Positions 18,144 through 30,571 of a DNA stretch of 64,000 nt are shown one piece after another. The notes under the pieces are model-generated. The model was given only the letters and a program-made list of their open reading frames with translations. It had not been told where the DNA came from and ran no database searches. The position numbers and the translations under genes are program-made. How positions within the stretch are numbered: position 1 is the stretch's first letter; each line of letters opens with the position of its first letter. Source of the DNA: Rhodospirillaceae bacterium SYSU D60007 (GTDB lineage: Bacteria > Pseudomonadota > Alphaproteobacteria > Reyranellales > Reyranellaceae); assembly GCA_003574685.1 (NCBI GenBank), contig QOCQ01000008.1, forward strand, positions 1-64,000. The letters run 5' to 3'.

Positions 18144-18722
18144 TCAGAGGCCCCGGCGGTGGGCGTAGAATACGGCCAGCTTGGCACGGATATCGTCAGC
18201 CAACTGGCGCGTGGCACGGGCGCGCGCGCTATCCTCGGCGGCAATCGTGGCGTATTGCGACTCCAGGGTATTGTAGCGGGAGATCGCGCGGCTGTAGCCG
18301 GTGGTAAGGATATTGCCCTGCGGATCGCGCACGTCATAGTCGGCGATCAGGCGCAGATTGGTGGCGGTCGAGAATTCGTCACTGCGAGTAAGGACCGACT
18401 CTTTCTGTTCGTTGAGCCGTACCACGAGGTAGTAAACTGGCTGGCTCGGCTCCCCACGCGGGTTGAGGCGATCCAGAAGCTGGTTGCGCAGCAGCTGGCC
18501 AACGCGGTCGGAGATGGTCGTCACCCGCGTGCCGGACATGTCGCTCTGGACACCGCCCGCTGCCTGCTGGCCGGCGGGTGGGGTGCCTGTACGTTCGGCA
18601 TACATCGGCTCAAAGCCGCAGGCCGCCAGCAGCAGGATAGCCAGCATCAGGGGGGCTGCCCTGCGCAAACCGATTTCAGAGCAATGCAAAAGTCCAGGCA
18701 CGATCCGCCTCGCAAGTGCCAC
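18144..18722 (-). CDS. lptE: LPS-assembly lipoprotein LptE
   Basis: An outer-membrane lipoprotein that plugs LptD and helps insert lipopolysaccharide. The lipobox LLAAC-G is at about residues 31-36 after a hydrophobic stretch (APLMLAILLL), followed by GFEPMYAERTG, the typical alphaproteobacterial LptE N terminus. The rest contains RNQLLDRLNPRGEP and YDVRDPQGNIL, also family-like. The start codon is uncertain: GTG at 18722, an internal GTG seven codons on, or TTG at 18668 would all leave a usable signal peptide. It is immediately followed by holA. Confidence 0.85.
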   Translation of the reverse strand: MALARRIVPGLLHCSEIGLRRAAPLMLAILLLAACGFEPMYAERTGTPPAGQQAAGGVQSDMSGTRVTTISDRVGQLLRNQLLDRLNPRGEPSQPVYYLVVRLNEQKESVLTRSDEFSTATNLRLIADYDVRDPQGNILTTGYSRAISRYNTLESQYATIAAEDSARARATRQLADDIRAKLAVFYAHRRGL

Positions 18723-18786
18723 ACGTGCAAAGCTTTACCGCGATGGGCGCCAAGTCGCTATCGTGGCGTGCGACCGGGAAGACACG

Positions 18787-20748
18787 ATGGAACCTCCACG
18801 CCGCTGCCCCATATCTTTCAGCAGGATCCCCTGCCGCATCGACGGCCTGTCCGCGGCCGCGGTGCGGCGCCTCTTGCAGCCTGCCGGGGCGATAGTCCTG
18901 GTGCTGATGACGGCGACGGCGACCGCACAGACGCCCGAGGCTCCGCCTGCCGGTGCACCGCCGGCGGCAACGCCGGCCCGGCACACAGGCAAAGTCGTTG
19001 TCAGGTTGCACGTCACGGGTGACGAGGCCATGCGCGAGCCGCTGCAAAAGATCGTCACGGCCGCCGGCGAAGAGCAGGACAGCGGCGGGACGGCCGCGAC
19101 CATCCTGCAACGGGCGCAGGCGCAGCGTGACCTCGTGATCCGGACGCTGCGCTCGCACGCCTACTACGCAAGTCGGGTCGAGGCCCGTGCCGCCGGCATG
19201 CCGATCGACGACATCTCGGCCGCCGATGCCATCGATGCACTTCCCGCCGGTGCCGACGTGCCGCTTGAGGTGAACGTCGAAACCGGTCCGCGTTTCATCA
19301 CGCGACGTATGGACGTTCAGCTCCAGGGCGCGCCTGGCCTGGCGCTGGCGCGGGACAAGTTCCCGCTGGCACTCGGCCAGCCGGCAGAAGCGGCCAAAAT
19401 CCTGGCAACGGACGACGAAATCCTGACCCAGCTTCAGCGCGAGGGCCGCGCGCTGGCACGAATCGTCAAGCGGGACGTCGTGATCGATCACGATGCCCAG
19501 GCTGCCTATATCACGTGGCAGGTCGATCCCGGACCCGTTGCGACCATGGGACCTGTGAGCTTCAGCGGTCTCCAGCGGACAGAACAGGATTTCCTGGCCC
19601 GCCGCGTGCCGTTCCAGCCGGGCGAACGGTTTCATCCTGACAAGCTGGACGAGCTGCGGCGCCGCATGAACGATCTCGGGATCTTCAGCAGCATTCGCAT
19701 CGTTCGTGCCGACGCACTCGACCCGCAGGGTCAGCTCCAAATCGAAGTCCAGGTCACCGAGCGGCTCCCACGCACCATCGGCTTCTCCGTCAGCTACGCA
19801 ACGTCCGAGGGTGGCGGCGTGCGCGCCTACTGGCAGCATCGAAACCTCAGTGGCGAAGCCGATTCGCTGCGGCTCGCGGCCGAGGCGACGGGCCTGATCG
19901 AGCGCGACCTGCTGGACACGGGATTTGCCATTACCGCGGACTACCGCAAGCCTGACTTCCTGCGGGTCGAACAGGCGCTGCTCGCGCGGGCCGCCGTGCT
20001 GCGCGAGATCAACGACGCCTATCGCCGCCGCTCCGTGCTCGGTGGCGCCGGCCTGGAACGGACGATCAACAAGGGGTTTGTCATCCGCGGCGGGCTGGAG
20101 CTGGAGAGCGAGATCGTGGAGACGGCTGAGCGGCGCGATACGTACTTCCTTCTCAGCGGCCCTGTGGGTCTGACGCTCGACCGCTCCAACAGTCTGCTCG
20201 ACCCCAGTCGCGGGTACCGCCTGGCGCTGGATGTCATTCCGTATTTCGAGCTGCGCAATCTGACGAAACCCTTCGTGAAGATGCGCGCCACCGGCAGCAC
20301 CTATGTCGACCTGTCCGGCGGCGGATCGACCGTGGTTGCCCTGCGTGCCTCCGTCGGCGTCATGCCCGGCGCAACAAAGAATGCTGTGCCACCGGACAAG
20401 CGCTTTTATGCAGGTGGCGGCGGTTCGGTCCGCGGCTTCGACTATCAGAGTGCCGGGCCGCGTGATGCCGACCACCGGCCGCTGGGCGGCGAGAGCGTGG
20501 TGGAGGGCAGCGTTGAGCTGCGGCAGCGGCTGACGGAGACGTTTGGCGCTGTGGCCTTCGTCGATGCAGGCACTGCCTATCGCGGGGCGTTGCCGGGCAA
20601 AGGCGAAGGCCCGCGCATCGGCGCCGGCCTGGGTGTGCGGTACTATAGCGATTTCGGGCCGATCCGCGCCGATATCGGCGTGCCGCTCAACCGGCGCCCC
20701 GGCGATTCCCGCTTTGGCCTGTATATCAGTATAGGACAAGCCTTCTGA
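18787..20748 (+). CDS. tamA: Autotransporter/outer-membrane assembly protein TamA (Omp85 family)
   Basis: The Omp85-family half of the translocation and assembly module, which with TamB inserts selected outer-membrane proteins or moves phospholipids. The 653-residue product has a long signal peptide ending near ATATAQ (residue 48), a Pro/Ala linker, POTRA repeats to about residue 330, and a C-terminal 16-strand barrel. The Omp85 signature GGGGSVRGFDYQSAGPRD lies near residues 540-557 and the chain ends in Phe (GQAF). GGGAAG lies just before the 18787 ATG; the longer frame from 18463 overlaps lptE on the other strand and is not conserved. It is translationally coupled to tamB. Confidence 0.88.
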   Translation: MEPPRRCPISFSRIPCRIDGLSAAAVRRLLQPAGAIVLVLMTATATAQTPEAPPAGAPPAATPARHTGKVVVRLHVTGDEAMREPLQKIVTAAGEEQDSGGTAATILQRAQAQRDLVIRTLRSHAYYASRVEARAAGMPIDDISAADAIDALPAGADVPLEVNVETGPRFITRRMDVQLQGAPGLALARDKFPLALGQPAEAAKILATDDEILTQLQREGRALARIVKRDVVIDHDAQAAYITWQVDPGPVATMGPVSFSGLQRTEQDFLARRVPFQPGERFHPDKLDELRRRMNDLGIFSSIRIVRADALDPQGQLQIEVQVTERLPRTIGFSVSYATSEGGGVRAYWQHRNLSGEADSLRLAAEATGLIERDLLDTGFAITADYRKPDFLRVEQALLARAAVLREINDAYRRRSVLGGAGLERTINKGFVIRGGLELESEIVETAERRDTYFLLSGPVGLTLDRSNSLLDPSRGYRLALDVIPYFELRNLTKPFVKMRATGSTYVDLSGGGSTVVALRASVGVMPGATKNAVPPDKRFYAGGGGSVRGFDYQSAGPRDADHRPLGGESVVEGSVELRQRLTETFGAVAFVDAGTAYRGALPGKGEGPRIGAGLGVRYYSDFGPIRADIGVPLNRRPGDSRFGLYISIGQAF

Positions 20749-23700
20749 TGCGCTGGCGGCGGCTCCTGCTACGCGGTGCGGCGATCACTGTCGGCGTTCT
20801 GCTTGTGCTCTTTGGTGCGCTGCAAACCGGTGTCGGCCAGCGCCTGCTGTTCGATACTGTCGCGTCACTTGCCTCGTCACCGGAGCGAACTGTCAGGCTG
20901 AAAGGACCGTCCGGATTCTTTCCCACTAACCTCAGCCTCGAGCAGGTTGAAGTCGCCGATGCCAAGGGTGTCTGGCTCGCCGCCACCAACGTCGAGGTTT
21001 CATGGTCGCTGCTGCCGTTGTTCGGCGGCCGCGTCGATATTGACACCGTGCGCGCCGCTCGCCTCGACGTTCATCGGGCACCGGAAAGTCCGGAAACGCA
21101 GCCTCGGGAGGAGCAACCCTCGGAAGGGCCTCCCCGGCTGCCGCGCATCTCGCTGGGCAAGCTTGTCATCTCGGAGCTGTATCTCGGAAAGGCGCTGACC
21201 GGCACGGACTCTCTCTGGCAGGTCGAGGCGTCGGCGCGGCTCGACGGCCCGGGAGGCGATAACCTTCTGCTGCTCACCGCAGCGCGTCGTGACGACCGGC
21301 AAGGCCGCCTGGCATTGCAGGTCCACTACGAGGGGACCGGCAGCCGGCTGACCGTGGAAGGTGATTTCGAGGAAGGCGAAGGCGGCGTGCTGGCTGCGGT
21401 GCTCGGCCGTCCCGATCTGCCACGCACATCCGGGCGCGTCACGGCCGAGGTCTCAGGCGAGCGTGGTCAGGCACAGGTTGCGCTGGATGCGGGCGATGCG
21501 CTGCATATCAGCGGTTCCGGGCAAGTACGGCCCGAAGGGAACGGCCGGCATGTCGCCGCGTCCCTGGAGATCCGGGGCGGCCGGTTGCCTGATCCGATGT
21601 GGGCGGCAGCCCTGGCGCAGCCTGCCACGATCGAGGCCGACTTGCTGCTGGGTCCGGCGGATGCCGTCGATGTACGGTCGCTGCGCCTGGCGGCGGCACC
21701 ATTGGAGGCGACGGCCAGCGGTCGCTACGAGCCCGGCACCGGCCGCCTCCAGCTTCACCTGTCCGCGACAGGCGGCGATCCTGCCATGCTGGCAGCCCTT
21801 GTGCCGGGTGCTGGCTGGCGCGACCTGCGTCTTCAGATCGAGGCCGAGGGCCGGCTGGCGGCGCTCGATGCGACCCTCTCCCTGCAGGCAGCGGAACTTC
21901 GCACCGCCCAGGCCACGGCAGCCGACGTCGATGTTTCCGTGTCAACCCGCGGAGCCAATCTCGAAGCAGGCCCTGCGCTTCGCGCCAGTGTGCGAGGGGC
22001 GCTGGCATCCCTTTCGGCGCGGTCGGACAAGGGCGAGCTGTCGGCCAGCGCCATGCGGCTTGATGCAACGGTCGAACGCACAACGGCCGGTGCCATCGCC
22101 GTTCCTTCACTCAATTTGACATCGTCGCTGCTCACGGCGGCAGGTTCTGGCAGGCTCAGCGCCGACCGCACACTTGCTGCCGACGTCACGCTCGATGTCC
22201 CCGATTTGTCGGCACTGAATCCGATGCTCGACTGGCCCGTTGCCGGCGCCGCACACGTCGTTGCGCGCGCGAGCGGCACGACCAGGCGGCCGGCCGTCAC
22301 CGCCGAGGCCACCGTACGCGACGCGACGGTGCCCAGCGTGCCGCCGGCCCTGCTGACTCCTGTTGTCACGGCAACCCTCAACGGTGCGTTCGGCCGCGAC
22401 GGAAGCTGGCAGCTCGAGCGGGCGAGCATCGCCTCCGACGCGATGTCGATCGAGGGGCGGGGCAGCGGACGTAACGACACAGGCACGATCGATGTCAGCT
22501 TTGCCTTTCCGAATCTGGGAGCTCTCGATCCACGCGTCACGGGCCGCCTGAATGGCGATATCCACGTCGAGGCCACTGCCGATCGGCGAAACGCGCGCGT
22601 CACGGCGCAGATCGTCCAGGCGCAGGTCGACCGTACCAGCATCGAGCGGCTCGATCTGGACGTCGGCCTGGCGCTGCAGCAGGACGGCTTCGAAGCGACG
22701 CTGGCGATGAACGGCGCCACGGGCGAGCGGCCGATCCGCGCCAACGGCCGCGTTATCGCCACGCAGGGCGAGCGCCTGTCGATCCCCACCTTCGAGGCGT
22801 CGCTCGGCACGACCACCCTTTCGATCCGCGACCTTCTGGTCGACCGCAATTCGGCCGATGGCTCGGCGCATCTGGTGGTCGAGAACCTGAAGGAGCTGGG
22901 CGCACTGATCGACGACCCGTCCGCGGCGGGCCGGCTGGAGTTAAGCGTGGTGCCGGATCCGACGGCAAGCGAAAGCCGGCTGAAGATCACGCTGCGCGGT
23001 ACCGGCCTGTCGCTTGGCGGCACCGGTACCGGCACGCTGACGGGCGATGGCACCATCGCCGACCCGCTGGGCCGCGCCGCGTTTGACGTGAAAGTCACAG
23101 CCGAAGCCCTGCGCGGCGTGGCCGACCTGCGCAAGGTGGCTCTGGAAGCTTCCGGCGATCGCACCGCGATCGCAGCGACGATTGATGCCGCGGGCGCCGG
23201 CACCGCCGCCGATGTCGCCCTCAAGGCGCAGTTCGGCGACGAAACCATCCTCGACATCGAGAAGTTCAGGGGCAGCTATGCCGGCCAGCCGATCAGCCTG
23301 GCGCAGGCAGCTCGTATCCGTGTGTCGCCGACTCGCACCCATATCGAGCCGCTCCGGCTTACCGTCGCCGGCGGCCAGGTGCGAATTGGCGGCACGATTG
23401 ATGAGACGAACAGCGACCTTGCGCTCAATATAGGCGCCCTTGCGTTGGCCGATGTGGCACGGCTGGCAGGGCTCGATCTGCAAGTGAGCGGCGCGCTCCA
23501 GGCGGAGCTGCACATGAAGGGTGCTCGCGATCGTCCGCAGATCGATGCCACGTACAGCATCCGCGATGCGCGTCTGCGCGACATAGCGACGGCGTCGGTG
23601 CCGCCGATGTCGCTGACTGGCAAGGCCACGCTGCGCGATCAGGCGCTGAATGCCGACGCGCGGCTCGCGGCCGGCGCCAGCAACCTTGCCCTGAACGTGT

Positions 23701-25043
23701 CGGCAAGGCTGCCGCCACAGGGAGGCGCGCCCGATGGACAGGTGAAGGTGACTGGCCCTGTTGATCTCGCGATCTTTGCCAGCCTGCTCGGCCCGGACAT
23801 CCAGCAGGTGCGCGGCCGCGCGATCTTCGACGTGGCCTTGGCCAGCCGCGGCGGACAGCCGCGCGGCACGGGGACGGTGCGGCTGGAGGGCCTGGGACTT
23901 GCGCTGCCCTCGCAAGGCCTCGAGCTGGCACAGGGCACAGGGCTCATCCGGTTGGCCGAAGACCGTATCATTCTGGAGCGGCTTGCGTTCCCCGCGGTAG
24001 GCAAGGGCGATATCGCGGCCAGCGGCGAGGTGCGTCTCAACAAGGCGATGTCCTTGCCGATTGACCTGCGCGTCGAGACGCGTCACGCGCGGCTTGCCAA
24101 CCGCCGCCATCTCGTGGCGGAGATCACGGCGTCACTGCGGTTGACCGGCTCCGTGGCCGAAGGGTTGAACCTGCAGGGCCCGATCCGTATCGACCGGGCA
24201 GAGATCGGCCTGGCGCTGGGCAATGCCGCCAAGGCGGTACCCGTCGTGCCGGTGCGGGAGGTCGGCGCCGGCGCACCGAAACAAGGGAAGCGATCGGCGC
24301 CGTCCAAGCCGATGGCCCTCGATCTTAAGATAAGCGCGCCGCGTGCGGTCTTCGTGCGCGGCAAGGGTCTGGATGCCGAGGTCGAAGGCAACCTTAACGT
24401 GACGGGAACCACCGCCAATCCGGTGGTCACCGGAGGGCTGAGTCTGCGGCGCGGCACTTACACGGTGCTGGGACGGCCGCTGCGCTTCACGCGGGCCAAC
24501 ATCACTTTCGTCAACGCCAACCGCATCGAGCCGGCGCTGGACCTGCTGGCGACCACACGCAGCGGCGACACCAGCATCGAGATCGCGATCACCGGCACGG
24601 CATCGGAGCCGAAGATCGCCCTCACATCCACGCCGCAGCTTCCCCAGGACGAGATCATGGCGCGCTTCCTGTTCAACAAGGGTGCCGCCGAACTGGGACC
24701 CTCGGAGCTGGTGCAGGTGGCACAGGCGATCGCGGAACTGACCGGCAATGATTCTTCGGGCGGCGCCATCGACTCGGCCCGCCGCGCCCTGGGGCTGGAC
24801 CGGCTGAACATCGGGCAGTCCGACACGCAAGGTACAAATGCCGGAGGCAACGGTGTGTCCGGCGCCGGCGTCGAGGGCGGACGCTATATTGCGCCGGGCG
24901 TCTATGTCGGCGGCCGGCAGGGCCTTCAGGGAGATACCAGAGGCGTCGTGCAGATCGAGGTCATCCCGCACGTGAAGGTCGAAGGCGAGTTCGGCACCAA
25001 CTCCACCGGCCGCGCGGGCATCGCGCTGGAGTACGATTACTGA
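20748..25043 (+). CDS. tamB: Translocation and assembly module inner-membrane protein TamB (DUF490)
   Basis: A 1431-residue AsmA-like envelope protein anchored by one N-terminal membrane segment (residues ~9-26) and spanning the periplasm as a long hydrophobic beta-groove. Repetitive short beta segments (for example LEVSWSLLPL-type and GRVDIDTVRAARLDV) fill the middle. The C-terminal TamB/DUF490 domain is clear, with LPQDEIMARFLFNKGAAELGPSE and an ending in aromatic residues (YDY) as expected for docking to TamA. Its ATG overlaps the tamA stop (TGATG), so the pair is coupled. It converges on leuS with only three bases between the stops. Confidence 0.9.
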   Translation: MRWRRLLLRGAAITVGVLLVLFGALQTGVGQRLLFDTVASLASSPERTVRLKGPSGFFPTNLSLEQVEVADAKGVWLAATNVEVSWSLLPLFGGRVDIDTVRAARLDVHRAPESPETQPREEQPSEGPPRLPRISLGKLVISELYLGKALTGTDSLWQVEASARLDGPGGDNLLLLTAARRDDRQGRLALQVHYEGTGSRLTVEGDFEEGEGGVLAAVLGRPDLPRTSGRVTAEVSGERGQAQVALDAGDALHISGSGQVRPEGNGRHVAASLEIRGGRLPDPMWAAALAQPATIEADLLLGPADAVDVRSLRLAAAPLEATASGRYEPGTGRLQLHLSATGGDPAMLAALVPGAGWRDLRLQIEAEGRLAALDATLSLQAAELRTAQATAADVDVSVSTRGANLEAGPALRASVRGALASLSARSDKGELSASAMRLDATVERTTAGAIAVPSLNLTSSLLTAAGSGRLSADRTLAADVTLDVPDLSALNPMLDWPVAGAAHVVARASGTTRRPAVTAEATVRDATVPSVPPALLTPVVTATLNGAFGRDGSWQLERASIASDAMSIEGRGSGRNDTGTIDVSFAFPNLGALDPRVTGRLNGDIHVEATADRRNARVTAQIVQAQVDRTSIERLDLDVGLALQQDGFEATLAMNGATGERPIRANGRVIATQGERLSIPTFEASLGTTTLSIRDLLVDRNSADGSAHLVVENLKELGALIDDPSAAGRLELSVVPDPTASESRLKITLRGTGLSLGGTGTGTLTGDGTIADPLGRAAFDVKVTAEALRGVADLRKVALEASGDRTAIAATIDAAGAGTAADVALKAQFGDETILDIEKFRGSYAGQPISLAQAARIRVSPTRTHIEPLRLTVAGGQVRIGGTIDETNSDLALNIGALALADVARLAGLDLQVSGALQAELHMKGARDRPQIDATYSIRDARLRDIATASVPPMSLTGKATLRDQALNADARLAAGASNLALNVSARLPPQGGAPDGQVKVTGPVDLAIFASLLGPDIQQVRGRAIFDVALASRGGQPRGTGTVRLEGLGLALPSQGLELAQGTGLIRLAEDRIILERLAFPAVGKGDIAASGEVRLNKAMSLPIDLRVETRHARLANRRHLVAEITASLRLTGSVAEGLNLQGPIRIDRAEIGLALGNAAKAVPVVPVREVGAGAPKQGKRSAPSKPMALDLKISAPRAVFVRGKGLDAEVEGNLNVTGTTANPVVTGGLSLRRGTYTVLGRPLRFTRANITFVNANRIEPALDLLATTRSGDTSIEIAITGTASEPKIALTSTPQLPQDEIMARFLFNKGAAELGPSELVQVAQAIAELTGNDSSGGAIDSARRALGLDRLNIGQSDTQGTNAGGNGVSGAGVEGGRYIAPGVYVGGRQGLQGDTRGVVQIEVIPHVKVEGEFGTNSTGRAGIALEYDY

Positions 25044-25046
25044 CGA

Positions 25047-27662
<2,616 letters not shown>

Positions 27663-27792
27663 GATACTTGCTCCCGTAAGCACCAACAGCGCCGTCCGGG
27701 CATCCCGGCGACGCAAAATCCGAACCGCAGCGCATGCCGCGCCCGGCGGATGCCGTCAAGCGACTTTGTCGCCGCCGTCGGCGACCCGACGC

Positions 27793-29250
27793 TCACTTGC
27801 CGATGCAGAAGTCGCGGAAGATGACGTCGAGCAGGTCCTCGACACCGACCCGGCCGGTGATGCGGCCCAGTGCACGGGCGGCAAGGCGCACGTCCTCGGC
27901 CACCAGCTCGGGCGGCGCGGTGTCGCCGGAGGGCGCGGCCAGCGCGCGGTCCAGTGCGGCAAGGCAGTGCGCCAGCGCCTCACGGTGGCGGGCGCGGGTA
28001 AGGGGTGGTGGTGCGAGCAGGCTGTCGGCAGCTTCCACCCCCTCGCCCATCAGCGCCGCGACGGCGCCCGTCAGGCGCTTCAGCAGCGCCGGTATGCCCG
28101 CGCCCGTTTGCGCTGAAATCCCGAGGAAAGGCTGCCGTGGTTCGGGCCAGCCGGGCAGCAGGTCGATCTTGTTGACCACCACGATGTCTGCCTTTGGCGA
28201 CCATCGACCCAGCACCGCCGTCGCGGCACCGGCTTCCGCCGCCCAGTCCAGCGGCCGTGCGTCAGCATCGGCGGCGGGCACGACCAGCAGCCGCAGATCG
28301 GCGTCTTCGGCGCGCATCAGGGCGCGGCGCACCCCCTCGAGCTCGATGGGATCGCCGGCCTCGCGTAGTCCCGCAGTGTCGGCCAGGGTCACGGGATAGC
28401 CATCGAGATCGAGATGCACGTCGATCACATCGCGGGTCGTGCCGGCGATGGTCGAGACGATCGCTGCATCGCGCCGTGCGATCACGTTCAGCAGCGAGGA
28501 CTTGCCGGCATTCGACGGGCCCACGATGGCGATGGAAATGCCTTCGCGCAGCCGCTCACCGCGATGATCATCGAGATGCTGCGCGATGGCGCTGCGCAAC
28601 GCCACGAGGTCAGGGCGTACGGCGGCCGCAACACCTTGCGGCAAATCCTCGTCGGGAAAGTCGATATCGGCTTCCAGATGCGCGAGCGCCCGCAGCAGCG
28701 TGGTGCGCCAGTCCTCGTAGAGCCGTCCCAGGGCGCCATCGAACTGGCGCAGCGCCTGGCGCCGCTGGGCGGCGGTTTCGGCCGAGACGAGGTCGGCCAC
28801 CGCCTCTGCCTCGGTGAGGTCGAGCTTGCCGTGCTCGAAGGCGCGGCGGGTGAATTCGCCCGGCTCGGCCAGACGGCAGAAACCCAGCCGGGCGATTGCT
28901 GCGAGGGCCGCCTCGATCACGGCCCGGCCACCGTGTAGATGGAACTCGACCACGTCTTCGCCGGTATAGGAGCGCGGCGCGGCAAAGCGCATCGCCAGTC
29001 CGCGGTCGATGACCTCGCCGGTCGCAGGATCGAGGAAGGGCCGCAGCACCGGCCGGCGCAGCGGCGGCAATGCCGGGTCGCGCGCCGAATGGCCACGCTC
29101 AAAGGCGCCCGGCTCGGTGAGGAACATAAAGGCGTCGTCGGCGCGCGGCCCGGACAGCCGGATCACCGCGACGCCGGCACCGCCGCGGCGTGGCGCCAGA
29201 CCGGTTGCCAGGGCGTAGATCGTATCAGCTGCCGGCGCGCTCAGTCCCAT
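27793..29250 (-). CDS. mnmE: tRNA modification GTPase MnmE (TrmE)
   Basis: A potassium-dependent GTPase that partners MnmG in modifying wobble uridine U34. It has 485 residues: an N-terminal formyl-THF-binding domain (IYALATGLAPRRGGAGVAVIRLSG), a helical domain, and an inserted G domain with GPSNAGKS (244-251), GTTRD, DTAG (291-294) and NKID (360-363). The C terminus is the invariant FCIGK. The start region overlaps the DUF2244 gene by 10 bases, and the gene lies upstream of leuS on the same strand. It is 18 kb from mnmG and in the opposite orientation, whereas the two are usually adjacent in this class. Confidence 0.95.
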   Translation of the reverse strand: MGLSAPAADTIYALATGLAPRRGGAGVAVIRLSGPRADDAFMFLTEPGAFERGHSARDPALPPLRRPVLRPFLDPATGEVIDRGLAMRFAAPRSYTGEDVVEFHLHGGRAVIEAALAAIARLGFCRLAEPGEFTRRAFEHGKLDLTEAEAVADLVSAETAAQRRQALRQFDGALGRLYEDWRTTLLRALAHLEADIDFPDEDLPQGVAAAVRPDLVALRSAIAQHLDDHRGERLREGISIAIVGPSNAGKSSLLNVIARRDAAIVSTIAGTTRDVIDVHLDLDGYPVTLADTAGLREAGDPIELEGVRRALMRAEDADLRLLVVPAADADARPLDWAAEAGAATAVLGRWSPKADIVVVNKIDLLPGWPEPRQPFLGISAQTGAGIPALLKRLTGAVAALMGEGVEAADSLLAPPPLTRARHREALAHCLAALDRALAAPSGDTAPPELVAEDVRLAARALGRITGRVGVEDLLDVIFRDFCIGK

Positions 29251-29741
29251 CGATGGTCATAGACGGGCGTGCGGGCGCGGGCCAGGGCGGCCCGCAACGC
29301 CTGGGCCAGTTCCAGTCGTTCGTCGGGCGCCAGGAAGCGCCCGACCACAAGGCGCGTACCCCGCGAGATCAGTGTCAGATGACTGTCGTGCTCCGGGGGG
29401 TCGTCCATGTCGACGCGCAGCCAATAGGGATCCAGCCGCGCTTCTTCGATCAGTCCCTCGGGATCGATGCGCGTCACGGTCAAAGTGCTGTCGGTGAGAC
29501 GCAGCGTTTCTGTCAGCCGGCCGCTCCGGTAGTTGAGGCGGAACAGGATGGCCACCAGTGCCACGTCCAGCCCCATAAAGCCGACCACCGGCCAGGCGCC
29601 CAGCAGGAAGACGGGGACTCCGATCATCAGGTTGGCCGCCACCAGCGCACCGATGAGCAGACGGAACCCCCGCCGCGAGAGGCTGCGGTGCGGTACCAGG
29701 GTGGCGTCGAAATGGATGGCTTGTGCGGCTGCCTCGCTCAT
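29241..29741 (-). CDS. DUF2244 domain integral membrane protein
   Basis: A 166-residue inner-membrane protein of the DUF2244 family. It opens with HFDATLVPHRSLSRRGF, followed by two adjacent transmembrane segments over about residues 27-67 and a soluble C-terminal part (RIDPEGLIEEARLDPYWLRV). The function is unknown. In many alphaproteobacteria this family stands beside nth, as it does here in divergent orientation, and also beside cytochrome oxidase genes. It overlaps mnmE by 10 bases, so the two are probably cotranscribed. Confidence 0.82.
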   Translation of the reverse strand: MSEAAAQAIHFDATLVPHRSLSRRGFRLLIGALVAANLMIGVPVFLLGAWPVVGFMGLDVALVAILFRLNYRSGRLTETLRLTDSTLTVTRIDPEGLIEEARLDPYWLRVDMDDPPEHDSHLTLISRGTRLVVGRFLAPDERLELAQALRAALARARTPVYDHRWD

Positions 29742-29818
29742 CGCTACACCTTAGCCCCCATCAAGCCCGCCTGCCACGGGTCGGGTGTCTTGCACGGGAT
29801 GGCTGCGTGGGGGGAGGA

Positions 29819-30466
29819 ATGGCCCAGCTCAAGTCCGAGCAGGTCGAGGCGTTCTACCGGCGCCTTCAGGAGCGCGACCCCGAGCCGAAGGGCGAGCTGG
29901 AGCACGGCAACATCTATCAGTTGCTGGTCTCGGTCGTGCTGTCGGCGCAGGCTACTGACGCCGGCGTCAACAAGGCGACGCGACCGCTGTTCGCCACGGT
30001 GAAAACGCCACAGCAAATGCTTGATCTCGGCGAGGCAGGGCTGATCCGCTACATCAAGACCATCGGGCTCTATCGCGGCAAGGCGAAGAACGTCATCGCG
30101 CTCTCGAAGATCCTGATCGAGAAGCATGGCGGGCCAGTGCCGCACGACCGGGCGGCGCTGGAAGCCATGCCCGGCGTCGGCCGCAAGACAGCCAACGTGG
30201 TTCTCAATATCGCCTTCGGCGAGCCCACGATCGCCGTGGATACGCACGTCTTCCGCGTCGCCAACCGCACTGGCCTCGCGCCGGGCAAGACGCCGCTGGA
30301 AGTCGAGCAGAAGCTGCTGAAGCGGACGCCAGCAAGGTACCTGCGTCATGCCCATCACTGGCTGATCCTGCACGGCCGTTACGTCTGCAAGGCGCGCGTG
30401 CCCGCCTGTCCGACCTGCGTGGTGGCGGATATCTGCGGCTTCAAAGGCAAGACGGCGCCAGTCTGA
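29819..30466 (+). CDS. nth: Endonuclease III (DNA glycosylase/AP lyase)
   Basis: A base-excision repair enzyme that removes oxidised pyrimidines and cleaves the abasic site. It is 215 residues from the ATG at 29819, which has a strong site (GGGGGAGGA). The helix-hairpin-helix MPGVGRKTANVVLN holds catalytic Lys123, and Asp141 lies in AVDTHVFRVANR. The iron-sulphur loop has the exact C-X6-C-X2-C-X5-C spacing (Cys190, 197, 200, 206). An earlier frame from 29723 reads through the divergent DUF2244 start and is not supported. Confidence 0.95.
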   Translation: MAQLKSEQVEAFYRRLQERDPEPKGELEHGNIYQLLVSVVLSAQATDAGVNKATRPLFATVKTPQQMLDLGEAGLIRYIKTIGLYRGKAKNVIALSKILIEKHGGPVPHDRAALEAMPGVGRKTANVVLNIAFGEPTIAVDTHVFRVANRTGLAPGKTPLEVEQKLLKRTPARYLRHAHHWLILHGRYVCKARVPACPTCVVADICGFKGKTAPV

Positions 30467-30571
30467 CGCAGAAAAACCGCCCCGCCGCATGGCACCCTTG
30501 CCATGGAGGGCAGCGCTTGCCTGTGGACGGCTGGTAAACAATCGTTTAGCCAACGCTCTGCCTTAACCACC

